This document shows positions 34,200-45,246 of a stretch of 64,000 nucleotides of DNA, piece after piece (the first letter of the stretch is position 1; every line of letters begins with the position of its first letter). The notes below the pieces were generated by a model that ran no database searches, was not told where the DNA came from, and saw nothing but the letters and a program-made list of their open reading frames with translations. The stretch is from Prototheca cutis (taxonomy: Eukaryota > Chlorophyta > Trebouxiophyceae > Chlorellales > Chlorellaceae): positions 341,475 to 405,474 of the forward strand of contig BCIH01000010.1 of the NCBI GenBank assembly GCA_002897115.2, written 5' to 3'. The translations under genes were made by a program, and so were the position numbers.

Positions 34200-34873
34200 T
34201 GTTCCTGCGATGCCTTTGCTGCCGGTCGTCGGGCAGCAGCCCCGGCTTGTTGAAGGCAGGATCCTCTGTCGCACNTTGGCGACGCCCGAGTCCGCGGCGC
34301 ACTGCCTTGTCTAATCATACACGTGCATGCTCACAGCAGCGGCTTTCAAAGGCGCCCCACGACAAAGTGCACACCTGGATTGTAAAGCGCAAAAGAAGCA
34401 TCGAGCAAAAACTGCTGCAGGAGATAAGATGGTGAAAATGCATGNTTCTATGCATCGGTGGACGGTCGATGACAGCATGCTGGAATCCATACCAGCAAAA
34501 TACATCTACCACACAATAGTCAGGTGGAACCGGCACAGCGGCGTGAAGGACACTGACCACATCCATCATCGATCCAGGCCAGGGGTGGACACTAGACAAG
34601 CTGGCATAAACTCAAATCCCATGAGCTCTCCCCACGTCGGGCTTCTCCGCTCCACAACGTATACGAAAGGACAGAAGGGCATTGCGAGGGAAATCGTCCC
34701 ACCTGAGTAGATTGCATGTATCACACAAGAGCTCGCTCAGATGAAGAAAAGGAGCGCTGTCCTGCCGCTTCATGCAGCGGTTCTGCACTCTGCCAGTTTC
34801 CGTATGGTTATTGTCGCCGCTTCCACAGAGGCGGATGTGCTCGCGCCCAGGGTCTACTTTCAAAAAGGACTCT
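34200..34873. other. convergent intergenic region
   Basis: This is 674 bases between the FMT stop and the MFS transporter stop, more AT-rich than the genes around it. Only the TGTAA at 34381 stands out. No supported gene. Confidence 0.5.
34381..34385 (+). terminator. TGTAA poly(A) signal candidate for FMT
   Basis: TGTAA lies 182 bases after the FMT stop. Confidence 0.55.
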
Positions 34874-36998
34874 CTAGCGCGTGGTTGCGGCACCGCTTTC
34901 GTCGTCCTCTTCGTCGTCCTCTTCATCGGATAGGATGTCAAAGGCGTGGAGCTCTTCGTACTCTTTCCGGTACGCCGGGGCGGTGCGGTGGTAGAGCATG
35001 GCGGCACAGGCCACGCCGAGCAGCCCGAGCCCCGCCAGGATGATCCAGGTGGTACGGAAGCAGGATGGACCATGGCAGGTAGTGCCCTCCTGTCCTGCAT
35101 CGGCCATGGCCCGCGCGTAGAGCTCGCCGGCAAGGCGAGTAGCCAGGAGGTAGCTGCCCAGCCCCGGCGCGGCTTGGAACAGACAGTAGTTTGACGCAAA
35201 GTGCCGCATGCCAAACAGCTCCGACACGAGCGTCGACATGAGCGTCCACGTGCCGCCGAAGCAGAACCCCGCCGCGGCAGCGACGGGGGGCAGCAGCGTC
35301 GTGCGGGAGGCTGCAAACCCGAGGCACACGACCGGCATGGCCGCGCAGTAGGCCACGAGGAAACGAGGCCGGGGGACCCCATCAATGTGCAGCCTGCGCT
35401 CGCTGTACCACCCCGTCGCGACGCGCCCGAAAAAGTTAAACACGGAGAACAGCGACAGCAGCGGCGCNGCGGCCGCGGGGGCCTGGCGCAGCGCCTGCAC
35501 CAGCTGCGCGGCGTTGTTGATGAACACCAGGCCCACGCCCATGGAAATGAAGCAGGGAACAAACAGCAGCCAAAAGTCCACCGCGCACAGCATCCCCAGC
35601 GGCGACAGCTGCACGCCCGTGCCCTTAAACTGCGGCGGCGGCGCCGGCGTCGCTGCGGTTGTCGTCAGAGCCTGCGGCTTGATTGGGTGCGAGACCAGCA
35701 AAGGCCTGTTCAGCTCGTCACCGTTCCCTTCAGCAGCAGCNGTCGGCAGGGGGGGCTGGTGTACGTCATTGTCATGCCCCCGTTCTAACGCTGCCACGGC
35801 AGCCGCTGCGGCGGCAGCTGCCTCGGCGGCGTGGTGCGGCTCCCAAGGCTTTGAGAAGAAGCCGCCGCTGCGGATGGGCAGCGCGGCCAGCGGGAGCAGC
35901 AGCAGGAGCAGCAAGCCCACGAACACAGCGTGCACAGCGGGCGAGACGTGGGGACTGGCCACCGCCGTGGCACCCAAGTACACCGCCAGCGTGCTCAACA
36001 CCGCCAGCGTATATGCAAACCGGCGCTCTGTGTGGGTTTGGGGGGGGGGGGGGGGGATTGTTGTGGATAGTTTTGATCATTCTCCCTCATGCCTGCAAAC
36101 GCACATCTCACACAACGCACACCTGTGGTGAATGTTCGGCGCCCCCGGCGCTTGAGTTCGCTGTGCTGGATGTAGGGTACGTGGCCGATGAAGGGCATGC
36201 CGAGCCAGTAGACCACCGAGGGTGCAAACCCCAGAAACAGGATGAACCCACGAGCGTTGGGCGCAAACAGTCCCAGGTAGAGTGCGGTGTAGACTGAAGC
36301 AGACAGCCCAACGCAGGATTTCATGATGCCCACCACCGTGCCGCGGTGCTGGGGCAGGTTGCGGACGTTGGTAACCAGCGCCACAGCATCACTCCAGCTG
36401 TTGCCCGAGCACGCCAGCGCCGCCGTGACCAGCAGCTGCCAATAGGGGGGGGTTATTTTCCTGTGTGACAGGGCATTGGAGGAGGGAGGCAATTCATGAG
36501 GAGGTGGTGGGTCTCCTTGAGAGGCAAAACAGTCCATGCATTCTGCCTGTTTCTGGAGCTCCACCGAGCAACAAGTGCTTCTGGGCATATAGCATCCATA
36601 TGAAATCCCACGCAGCGCAGCGGGTTGCGTTCTGGCCGTCCTACTGCATGCATGCATGCGTGCATTCCAAACGGAACCACCATCAGTGACCCGACTCACC
36701 GGGCGATGGCGGCCCAGATGAAGAGGTAGCCGCCCAGGTTGAGGGTGGATCCCAGGAACAAGACCAACCTGGGTCCTAACTGGTGCCAGTCGATCAGGGC
36801 GTCGTAGAGCAGGCCTGCCAGGAGGGCCAGCATGCCCCCCATGTTGGCGGCGGCACCAATCAGCTGCAGCTGGCTCTGGGTGAGGCCATAGGCCTCCTTC
36901 AGCTCCTCCGACCATACGGAGAAACAGTACACCACACCACTGGACAGGGCCACGGGAATGCTGGCCCCGAAGGTGGTCCACTTGTTCAGAGGCCGCAT
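34874..36998 (-). CDS. nodulin-like (NFD4-type) MFS transporter
   Basis: It is a multi-pass membrane transporter of the plant nodulin-like/NFD4 branch of the major facilitator superfamily. Exons are 36998-36700, 36460-36123, 36027-34874, phase-consistent, 596 residues. The first TM helices contain ASIPVALSSGVVYCFSVW and the NFD4 signature AANMGGMLALLAGLLYDAL. NLPQHRGTVVGIMKSCVGLS and GFAPSVVYWLGMPFI follow. A cytosolic loop of about 90 residues (Ala/His/Pro-rich) separates the halves. The C-terminal half has MGVGLVFINNAAQLVQAL, SLFSVFNFFGRVATGWYSER and SELFGMRHFASNY. The tail is acidic. The substrate is unknown for this branch. The start is ATG 36998; the exon 2 acceptor was chosen by phase and gives KITPPYWQLLV. 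Confidence 0.9.
36040..36056. repeat. poly-G run (poly-C on coding strand) in MFS intron 2
   Basis: Seventeen G on the plus strand. On the coding strand the poly-C ends 12 bases before the 3' splice site. Confidence 0.95.
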
Positions 36999-37755
36999 GG
37001 CCACCGGCTGTCGTCAAAGGGCCGTTCCGGCAAATGGTGTGGGCCCTGCTCACGGGTTCAGGTTCAGCGCCTGCACCATGCACACCCAGAGGAATACAAG
37101 AAAAATGCAATAATTCAGATTGAAATGGTCGTTTGTCAGGGGGACTGAGAGTGCTGTACGGTTGTTTTTCAGGGGGCGGGGGCCCGCGACATGTTGACTT
37201 CCTGGCCGGTGGATGGATTTTAAGCACGGGGTGATCTTTTGGGCTGCCACTGGTACCAGCCAGAGAGCGGACGACATGATTCCCAAAATGACATTTCACG
37301 GAGGATATGCCGTTGAGGCAAGTGACTCCAGCAGAGAAACCCATTGCCATGGAGCAGGCCATTCATTTTCAAACTGTTCTGGAGCCCATCCCACGACAAT
37401 CCTGCCCTGTCCAATGGCGCTGCTGTGACGTTCCCATGGAACAATAAATCACGCTATTGCACGTAGCAACACAGTGTGCGGTCATGTAACAGAGTGCTTT
37501 AGAGAACCCTGGCGACGATGCAATGCCCGGGCAAACGGCAATGGCCATCGCCTTTGCTGAAAAGTTGAATCCGTTACCCGCAATCTCTGCCAGAAACCAA
37601 GAGCGATCACACAGTGAAGATGGGAAGCATGCCAACTCACAAAANGACAAGTCCAGGAATTAAATTCTTCTGGGCACCGACGGCGAGACTGCGCCTCGGG
37701 CTCAGCANCGCCCGNCAGTCCCTGTCCTGCACCTCTTTCGCCCTCGTTCGCTTGC
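36999..37755. other. tandem intergenic region upstream of the MFS transporter
   Basis: This is 757 bases between the MFS start and the PP1 inhibitor stop, both on the minus strand. It must hold the MFS promoter and the inhibitor 3' UTR. It is relatively AT-rich around 37070-37170 and 37440-37620. No coding signal was accepted. Confidence 0.5.
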
Positions 37756-38359
37756 TCACGAGTCGGGGCAGTCGCACTCGGAATCAGATTCGCTCCAGTC
37801 ACCAAACTCTCGTTGCTTGTGGAAAATGCAGCACTCTGTGGGCGTTGTGGGCGGTGCGTGACACACATTCAGNAGCAGTTGGGGTGACGTACATTCGAGC
37901 GGCCAGTGTAGCCGACGTGCTGCCCTGTCGCCAGTCCATGCGACATGCAGGACACCAACGGCACGAAAGCATGGTCCACCCACAACCCAAATGACATTAC
38001 AGCACACACAAATCGTCGTCAACACATCCACCAACCCGTATTCTGCACACTTTTCGATTTCCGGCGGTTGAGGTTCTCGTTGTCAACCACATCATCCGCC
38101 CACTTGACACCCTTCTTCGGCGCCTTCTTTCGCCTGGGAGCCAGTCTCAAAACCAGGTGTTCTGCATGGACATGTGGGGAGGCAAGCTGTAGGACGATGG
38201 TTCGTCCAAAAAGCACGTGAGGGGAGAGGGCAGGCAAGCAGGCGTCCCCACTATTCCACCTTGAACGACCGCTGGCTGCGTGACGGTCTGCGAAGTGCTC
38301 GGGCCCTCGTCCTCCACGACCTCCACGGCGGAGCTTTCGGGTCCTGTCTGTCGGCTCAT
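37756..38359 (-). CDS. protein phosphatase 1 inhibitor-3 (PPP1R11/Ypi1 family)
   Basis: This small disordered protein binds and inhibits or chaperones the PP1 catalytic subunit in the nucleus. Exons are 38359-38260, 38161-38051, 37835-37756, phase-consistent, 96 residues. The conserved core is LVLRLAPRRKK, then GVKWADDVVDNENL (the human protein reads KVEWTSDTVDNEH), where VKW is the RVxF-type PP1-docking motif. After intron 2 the plant-like KCCIFHKQREFGDW and an acidic tail ending SECDCPDS follow. Human PPP1R11 is 126 residues and plant versions are about 100-110. The start is the first ATG giving a Ser/Glu/Thr-rich leader. It shares a divergent promoter with LSD1. Confidence 0.93.
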
Positions 38360-39053
38360 CTTGCACCGGACGACAGTCGTGGGTACCCGCCCAAGCTCTT
38401 CTGGTCGCCCTACCTCACCACACGCTGAATTCTCTGGAAGCCAAAGAGGGTGCACGGATGCAGAGGTGGGAAGGGTTCACAGCGCCCACAAATGAACTCC
38501 AATGGCAAAATATAGAATAACAACGTGTAAAAGTTAACTTTCATGTGCATGCGGGGACCTGTGGACCCGTCGTCCTCGCGCACCCGCACAGAGAGTCCAG
38601 ACTTCGAGGTCGGCCAGGTGCTTGGATCCCACGGACAAAGCCATCCCGACGTATCGTAGCTCCTCCCCCACGCACGCTTGTAGAGTGGGATATTAAACAA
38701 GCAACGCTCGTAATGGATGAATCATTACATGCCCGTATACCCTTGCCTTATATCCTGAGGGATTGACGAGCACTGCCGTTCAACGACGAAGGCACCGGCA
38801 GCTTCAACGCTCGCCGCGTACCAGGAGCAGCGAGAAGCCCGACCGTGGCCGGCTGTCCTGGTGAGCGGAGGCCCAGCCAGAGCACGATCTCCGCAAACAA
38901 CCCTCACCTACTGTAGCACACCTTTGGAGCTTCTTGAGGTCGCTATGCACCTCCTAGCTTCACGTTTGTAGGCCCGGCTGGGTCCTGTTGGCTTTTGTTG
39001 CTCGGAGGATGCTGTGTTTCCGTGTCGGACTGCAAGGCTAGGGCTGCTGGCAC
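38360..39053. promoter_or_regulatory. divergent promoter region, PP1 inhibitor / LSD1
   Basis: This is 694 bases between opposite starts, with AT-rich patches around 38500-38540 and 38680-38770. No specific site assigned and no RNA gene seen. Confidence 0.5.
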
Positions 39054-40166
39054 ATGGCAACCCGGGCGCAACACCACNATGGTGAGTACTGATTGGGTCT
39101 CGCAATACTGTGGAATACGAAGGCACTGGGGCCCAGATGGGGGGGGGGGGGTTGGGGACACTTGTTCTGGACCAGCAGACCTCGTCGAGACTGCGCTCAT
39201 CCTGCACTTGTTCTGCCTCATCCTGCAGGTCAGCCGCCGCCGGCAGAGATTGTTTGTGGAGGGTGCCACTTGCTGCTTTTATACCCACAGGTACAAGGGC
39301 TGCGGGTTTGGGAACCGGGGCAGGCGAGGTGTTCTCGGCGCATCCCGCGCCCAGGTGTCGCCTCTGGCAGCNCATCCAGCTAACAAATGCAGGACTGGCC
39401 GGCTGGCCAGCCGGGGGTTTTACAACTCACACCAACACCCGCGCCCCACAACTTCCCCACTCCAATCGTCCCAGGGTGCGAGGCATGTGCGATGCGCGCG
39501 GTGCAGACACACGACGGAGGTGCCCCGCGCGGCCGGGGAGGAAAACGCGGCGCGGGCCATGGCACAGATCACCTGCGCGGGCCGTGGCTGCCGGGCGCAG
39601 CTGACCTACCCCAGGGGTTATAACTGGGTGCGCTGCGCGCTGTGCGGGACCATCAACAATGCCACACAGGTTGGTCGAGGGGTCGACCGTGCTTGTTAGT
39701 GGGTCGTGGGCCCCACATCTTATTCTGCACATCCCTAAGATGTGCTATCTTGACACCCCCCCGAAACGCACGCTAGGCTAATCGCATCGGACACGTGGCA
39801 TGCGGGGGGTGCCGGCGGGAGCTGCGCTACGCTTATGGTGCTCACAGCGTCAAGTGNGCTGTTTGTAGCCACTTGACGCGAGTGGACCCCCGCACCGGCC
39901 TTGCNACTCGCCCAGTGGAAACAGTCATAGTGGAGAACCCGCCGACCCTCGATGAAAAGGGCAATGAGGTGTGTGTATTGTTTTGTGTGTCCGGGGGGGA
40001 GGGGGGGATTTGGGGGTTGGCGGCATTCANTGGCAGTGATTCATGGTTGAGGGGAATTGGCGGGCAAGTCCCGTCCCGGCAGGTCCTCTCCTGACCGCGG
40101 CATACGATCGCAACCACCATGCTGCTGCAGATCCCTGACATCGTGCTGGGAATTGCACTGCGATAA
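39054..40166 (+). CDS. LSD1: LSD1-type zinc-finger protein (three zf-LSD1 fingers)
   Basis: LSD1/LOL proteins are plant C2C2 zinc-finger regulators of oxidative-stress cell death that bind metacaspases and bZIPs. Exons are 39054-39081, 39229-39290, 39475-39669, 39777-39968, 40131-40166, phase-consistent, 170 residues. Finger 1 is EIVCGGCHLLLLYPQ split by an intron from HVRCARC. Finger 2 is ITCAGRGCRAQLTYPRG with VRCALC. Finger 3 is VACGGCRRELRYAYGAHSVK with CAVC. After them comes TVIVENPPTLDEKGNE, equivalent to the Arabidopsis LSD1 VVVENP tail, ending IPDIVLGIALR. Finger 2 has one extra residue inside its first cysteine pair (C-x3-C instead of C-x2-C). Intron 1 contains a poly-G run. Confidence 0.92.
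39139..39151. repeat. poly-G run in LSD1 intron 1
   Basis: Thirteen G on the coding strand. Confidence 0.9.
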
Positions 40167-40280
40167 CAGTGGACTTCAAGCGATTTCAGTGCAGCCTCAA
40201 AGCTGTCCATGGCGGGCAGACCGTTGCCCACCCCTCGCTGGATCATCAACTCTGGCACAACCCCATTATAACCAGAGATG

Positions 40281-40285
40281 TTACA
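40281..40285 (-). terminator. TGTAA poly(A) signal candidate for the small TM gene
   Basis: The minus-strand TGTAA lies 171 bases after the stop of the small TM gene. It lies inside the presumed LSD1 3' UTR, so the two transcripts would overlap. Confidence 0.5.
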
Positions 40286-40325
40286 CATGGGCATTGTGGT
40301 CCTTTCGACAAATGAAATGGGCAAA

Positions 40326-40330
40326 TGTAA
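40326..40330 (+). terminator. TGTAA poly(A) signal candidate for LSD1
   Basis: TGTAA lies 160 bases after the LSD1 stop. Confidence 0.55.
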
Positions 40331-40455
40331 TAATACATTCCGAACAAAAAGCATGCACCCTTCAGCAGGGTGCTCGCAAGCTGCGTTCAAGCAAGGCTGA
40401 GCCCACAAATCCAGAGGGGCAATGGGTGTAGCAAGGCCTAGTCTCACGGTCCGTC

Positions 40456-40783
40456 TCATTGCGCTCGGTACATGCGCCGGCACTGCTGCACCAAGTACCG
40501 CCCTGTAAACCAGTCCAGTACAACGAGAGCCCAGTGTCGGTCATCCTGCAAAGTCAGNGAGAGGGTGCGGGGTGCTGACCAGGGGGAGATTGGCGAACGT
40601 CCCGTGCCTGCCACACGCCACCCAGCCGCCCCCGAAACCCTGGCGCACCTGCTCGTCGATCAGCTTGCTGCCGCGCCGACTGGCCTCGCCGTCCTTNGAG
40701 GACCGCGAAATTGCCGTCAAGAAAATGGAGCCGGCCAGAATAGCCGAAACAGCCGCGAGGAGCACCCGCATGGGGCACACCAT
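40456..40783 (-). CDS. small single-TM protein of unknown function
   Basis: I do not recognise the family. The model is 40783-40580 and 40545-40456, GT-AG phase 0, 97 residues. The intron is only 34 bases, shorter than any other in the window. Residues 6-24 (RVLLAAVSAILAGSIFLTA) form one hydrophobic segment, either a signal anchor or a signal peptide. The remainder is soluble and looks conserved-like, with VRQGFGGGWVACGRHGTFAN and then DRHWALVVLDWFTGRYLV, ending in a basic RRMYRAQ tail. Start options are ATG 40783 and ATG 40771. The very short intron is a reason for caution, but without it the frame runs into a stop. Confidence 0.55.
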
Positions 40784-41238
40784 GACCGCGAGTCCGCCAG
40801 GAGGCGACTTCCTCTCCCTGGTCTGGTCGCCGGGAGAAAAAGCTCCCCGCTCCCCAAATAGTCTGCGTTATGAGCCCGTTAACTTACTTCAGTGTTCTCA
40901 TGCAAGTCCCGGTTTTATTGCAAAATTCTGTTCTGCGGTTGTGGCGAATTTTGCCACAAGCAGTTTCCCTTTCATTCCTTCTTGGAGCTGCTCCGCGTGG
41001 GAAGCTGCAACGCCCCTGGTACCATGCAGGGCAAAAAATAATGCAACCAGCTCAGCCAGCAACAGCGCCACATCACCCCGGGGGTTACTGGGCATCATGA
41101 ATGGCCGAAAATTTTCACACTCTTTGCATGGCAATAGGAAGGTGGATGACCACCTCAATGATGGGCCACCCCCGGTGCTGCTTTCCCTTTCCGGGAAAGG
41201 GAAGGAGCCCCGGGGGTTCCTACCCCCAGCTGGGAAGA
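40784..41238. other. intergenic region downstream of the Fanzor-like fragment
   Basis: This is 455 bases between the small TM gene start and the Fanzor-like fragment. It is AT-richer than the neighbours. An 86-codon minus-strand frame (40898-41158) is open but has no recognisable content. Confidence 0.4.
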
Positions 41239-41490
41239 CTATAAACCCCCAGGATGGATGGATGTATGTTCATCAGCACTGCGGTGCTGGAAGCGCTGAG
41301 GCCACTCGCCGGTCTTCCGCAGGCTCTGCACGATGTGCCTCATGTTCAGACACGCCATCAAGTATCTGTTCCAGAGATGATGCTCGCCCTTCAAGGGCCG
41401 GCACTCCTCGTTGGTGCAGCACAGCAGCCCGCGACACACCACCTCGGGCGTCTGCTCCCTGCACGACCTGTCCTGCTCCAAGGAACCCAA
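41239..41490 (-). pseudogene. possible Fanzor/TnpB-like zinc-ribbon and RuvC-III remnant
   Basis: A short minus-strand open frame reads VCRGLLCCTNEEC...HHLWNRYLMACLNMRHI followed by VQSLRKTGEWPQRF and a stop. This is the pattern of the C-terminus of eukaryotic Fanzor/OrfB-type nucleases: a cysteine ribbon, then W-N-R-D-x-x-A-x-x-N as the last RuvC motif. The catalytic Asp position is Tyr here, which a single G-to-T change from GAC to TAC would explain. No upstream RuvC-I/II or start region is visible before the UTP4 last exon at 41720, so I read it as a truncated, inactive relic. The similarity is from memory of the family pattern, not a search. It could also be the last exon of an unrelated protein. 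Confidence 0.42.
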
Positions 41491-41719
41491 CTCATTCTCT
41501 GAGCGATGTAGCTAGGGAATGTGGGCAAACAGGGAGTTTGTTTGGGAGGTATGCCCATCCTATTCACATGGGAGTCGACGAATCTCGAGAAGGTTTCATC
41601 ATTTTCTGCCGTCAATGTACAGATCACATCCGATTCTCGGCNGAGGCACTGCCTTTGCCACCCAGAATGTTTCACATCAGCAACACAGCCATGCCATTTC
41701 CAAGCACTGCAACAGTGCA

Positions 41720-44700
41720 TTACGCGCCATATCTGTGCCTGTAGAGTGGCGCAGGCAGCCCAACCCTGGCTTCCTGCCACGAGTGCTCCACCTGCATGCG
41801 TTGGTTGGGGTGCCTGCTGGGGTGAGCGGCAGGGGATATGGCCCAGTGAACCAACAGACCAGCCAGGCCCCACGCGCAACTGATCATCTTATGAAGCACA
41901 GCCATGTACTTGCTCCTGAAAGGAGAAATGTCGAATTCCAATCCCCCTCGCATCACTCTGAACCCCGTCGTCCTGCCCCACGCACCGCCAGCAGCTCCCC
42001 CCCAGGCAGCTCCCCGAAATGCAGCAGCACATCCCGGCTGCGCAGCAAGCGGTAGTTGGCGCCGACGGCAAAAACCTCAGGTGTCCCCGGAGCGGGCCGG
42101 CGCTGGCGCTTGGGCTCGGGTGCGGCCGGTTTGCCGGGGTCAACCACGCAGATCTGCAGGTGTGCCGTGTCGGTTGGGCAAGGGTCGGCTAGTACCCTCA
42201 GGAGAGCTCGAGCGTGGGATGCAGGCATGCATGCATGCATCCCACTGCAAAATCCTAAAAGAAACCAGACTGCACATGACCCCCCCCAAAAAAAAGAAAG
42301 AAAAAAAGAAAAAACCACCACGCCCAAAAACAAACCAGTGCTTACCCCGGCGGTCGTATGAACAAAGAATGTTCCCGACTGGCGGGGATGGGGTACCAGC
42401 CCCCCCAGGCTTCCACCCAGTTTCCGCAGCGCGGCGGGCAACGCCTTGGCTGCATCGTCGGGTTGCTCGAGCGCTTCCCCCGAGGGCACGGCAAATAAGT
42501 GCACCTGGCCCCGGTGGCTCAGCGCGGCAAGTGTGGCAGAGTCGGCGGAGAAAGACAGCGCGGCAACATGCGTGTCGGTGCCCGGCAGAGGCGCCGGTCC
42601 TGGCGCCACCAACGCTGCCCGTGCCACATCCACCAGCTGCAGCCGGCGGCGGTAGCAAAACGCCAGCCACCGTCCATCGGGGCTGGGGGTCAGGTGCTGG
42701 ATGGCAGGCTCCCAGCGCCGGGCAGCGCAGGCACTAAACTGCCGCACGCTCCACGGTTTGAGTTTCAAACCCTGGACGTCACGCAGCGGGTTGGCTTGGT
42801 TCGTATCGAGGTCCAGCAGCCACAGGCTGCCATCCAGACCAGCCGCTGCCAGGACATGTGTGCCGGGAANAAACACCAGCTCTGCGATGGACGTCTGGGC
42901 TGCGGGGCCTGGCACAGGCACGGCCTCGACAGCCAGCTGGGAGGAGGACTTGCTGTTGTTCTCGGTGGGATTATGACCACCCTCGTCATGCTCGGATGCT
43001 GCTGCTGACTCTGACTGCCCACCCAGGCGCAGGCAGGTCAGCCGCCGGGCGTCGACCAGNGCCAGCATCTGGCCATCGGAAGAAAGCGCAGCACAGGCTG
43101 CGCGGCGGCCAGCCGCCATTGAGATGTGTGCCAGGTGCCGCGGCTGAGCCACAGCCGCATCCTCGTCTGTCGTCGGCTGCTCCAGCGCTGCGGTCGAGGG
43201 CGCACTGGCAGCAGCGGTGTTTGCCGGCGCAGGGCCCGGGATGCTGTAGAGGTCGACGCCCCGTCGTGAGACCGAGGCCACGACGGCGCCCTCGCCCGGC
43301 GTGTGCCCCGGACCCCACCCCGCCGCCGGCGGCGCAGCCAGCAGCGGGCGCTGCGGTGCGTCGCTGACGGCCCGCGGGTGGCGCTTGAGGAACCGCGCCA
43401 CTGAGTGTGCCAGCAGGACACCGTCGTTTCCGGCCGACAGCAGCACGCCCGCATGGTCGGCCTGCCGCTGGTCGGCCTTGGTGTCAGCCGCGCTNGCGTC
43501 GCCGGTTGCAGAGCCGGCTTCGCCGTGGGGAGGCCGTGCCCGCGGGGCGACAGCCAGCGCGCGGACNTCGTGGGTGTGGCACCGCTTGGCCGACACAAAG
43601 TGCCACTTNTGCTGCCGTGCNGAGGCAGTGGACGAGGTCCCTGGGGCGGGTCCGCGTTGGAAGAGGGCCAGGGAGGCATCGACGCCGGCGGCCCAGACCT
43701 GGTGCCCCGCGGGCGAGGCTGCCAGGGTCAGCACGTCAGCGCGGTGCTGTCTCAGCAGCGCCAGCTGCGTGCCCTGCGCCGCGTCCCAGAAGCTCACAGC
43801 GCCTGACGAGTCCCCGGCCACCAGCGTGCCGTCGGGCAGATACAGTAGCGCCCAGACCACCAGTCCAGAACGAGACCCCGCGGTGCGCAGCGACAGCCGC
43901 GCCAGCTCCCGCCCCGTGGCGGCATCACGGACGTGAATGGAGCCGTCCACGCCAGCCGCGGCAATCGCAGTCCCCGATGGGTGCCAGGCGACAGCCGTCA
44001 GCCGGCCACCCGCGGCAGGCAGCGTCCGTGCGTACGATGCGCCGGGGACGCTGGGGTCGACACGGAACAGCCGGACCGCGCCGTCCTCACACGCCAGCGC
44101 CAGCGTTGCCGGGGCCGCGCCGCCGTCGCCGCCACCACTTCGGGGGCCGGCGGCCATGGCCCACACCGCGCCACCGCCGCAGTCCACCGCTGCCACCGGG
44201 GCAGCCGCGCTGGGGNCCAGCTCTGCCAGCGAGCCAGAAAACCCGGAGACAAACACGCGGGGACCCTGCCGGTCGCCGCAGTCGACCACCGCCGCGCAGC
44301 TCAGCGCCGTGTCGGCGTTTCCGGGGGTGCGCTGTGGATTGATGCACGGATACTTGAGAGGTGAGTTATTACTATTCAATGGCAGGAGGGAACCCAACCC
44401 GTCTCTGGAGGTCTGGGCGTCGGCATGGTTGGTCATCACGATGCATCCAGGCGCGGACGCAGCCGCTGTGATTCGTGTCTGCCGTGGTCAGCTCACCCCC
44501 GCCAACGAGGTAAAGCAACCGACCTGGCAGCAGTAGGGAACTGTGAGGTCGTAGAATTCCACGTCGCCGTCCTCCCGCAGGGCAACGCCCAGAGTGCCGT
44601 CGCCGCTGGTGGCCAGGTGGGTGATGGGTGAGGGCTGCCAGTCCACCAGTCGGGAGATGTGCAGTGGGACCATGCCCTCGCCATCCTCGGGTGCAGAGGT

Positions 44701-44757
44701 TGCTCGAGAGGCGCCCGACCTCGACCTTTTATTCCTGTGGGGCGTTTGGGTAGCCAT
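41720..44757 (-). CDS. UTP4: U3 snoRNP-associated WD-repeat protein UTP4 (cirhin)
   Basis: UTP4 is a tandem WD40 protein of the t-UTP/U3 processome, needed for pre-18S rRNA transcription and processing in the nucleolus. Exons are 44757-44524, 44331-42346, 42153-41986, 41791-41720, all phase 0, 819 residues. The N-terminus has RLVDWQPSPITHLATS and LREDGDVEFYDL. WD-like blades include LACEDGAVRLFRVD, LTAVAWHPSGTAIAAAGVDG, ALLYLPDGTLVAGDSSGAVS and TLAASPAGHQVWAAGVDASL. The very end (LLAVEHSWQEARVGLPAPLY then RHRYGA) matches the cirhin C-terminus, which ends in VERPLDDI...LPPPI...KFG. This last match decided the final two exons. Ala/Glu/Ser-rich inserts between blades make it longer than human (686). 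Confidence 0.9.
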
Positions 44758-45246
44758 GGCAGCGCCCAGGGCCCTTGCAGGGGTGGGCTGGTGGGAGTGA
44801 CCGAGGCTACCGAGAGCAGGAGCTCGGGCCCACGCTCATTCGCAAGGGCGGCGCGCCCAGCGAAGGTGGCAAAATATCCACTGCAATATAAAAATACGGA
44901 TAGATCTTTCCTGCCTACAGACTTGGTGTCTGCTGAAACGCTCCAGTGAGTGCCCGGGCTTGGCCTGCCCGCATGCAGATTGCATTTGGCAGAAANTTTG
45001 TTTCGCCGCGCCCGCGCGTGGGAGCGTGCATCCCACGTGCGATTTTTGATCCAGGGCACGGGTTCACCAGAAACTCACCCCTTGCGAACCTGCAGTTGGT
45101 CCGGGGACCACATCTCGCGAGAACGACCCTTGACACCCCCCATTTACTTTGGTTTTGTGATTTTTGTCGACTGCGGCGTCGGAGCAGGGTCAGGGCAACC
45201 ACGGTCCCCGCCGTCAATTACATAATACCATCAACTCAACCCGGCC
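44758..45246. promoter_or_regulatory. divergent promoter region, UTP4 / malate dehydrogenase
   Basis: This is 489 bases between opposite starts, serving a ribosome-biogenesis gene and a highly codon-biased metabolic gene. No site could be assigned. Confidence 0.5.

Noticed and set aside
40572..41744. A 390-codon plus-strand frame through the gap before UTP4
   Set aside because: It is antisense to the small TM gene and the Fanzor-like fragment and has no recognisable domain.
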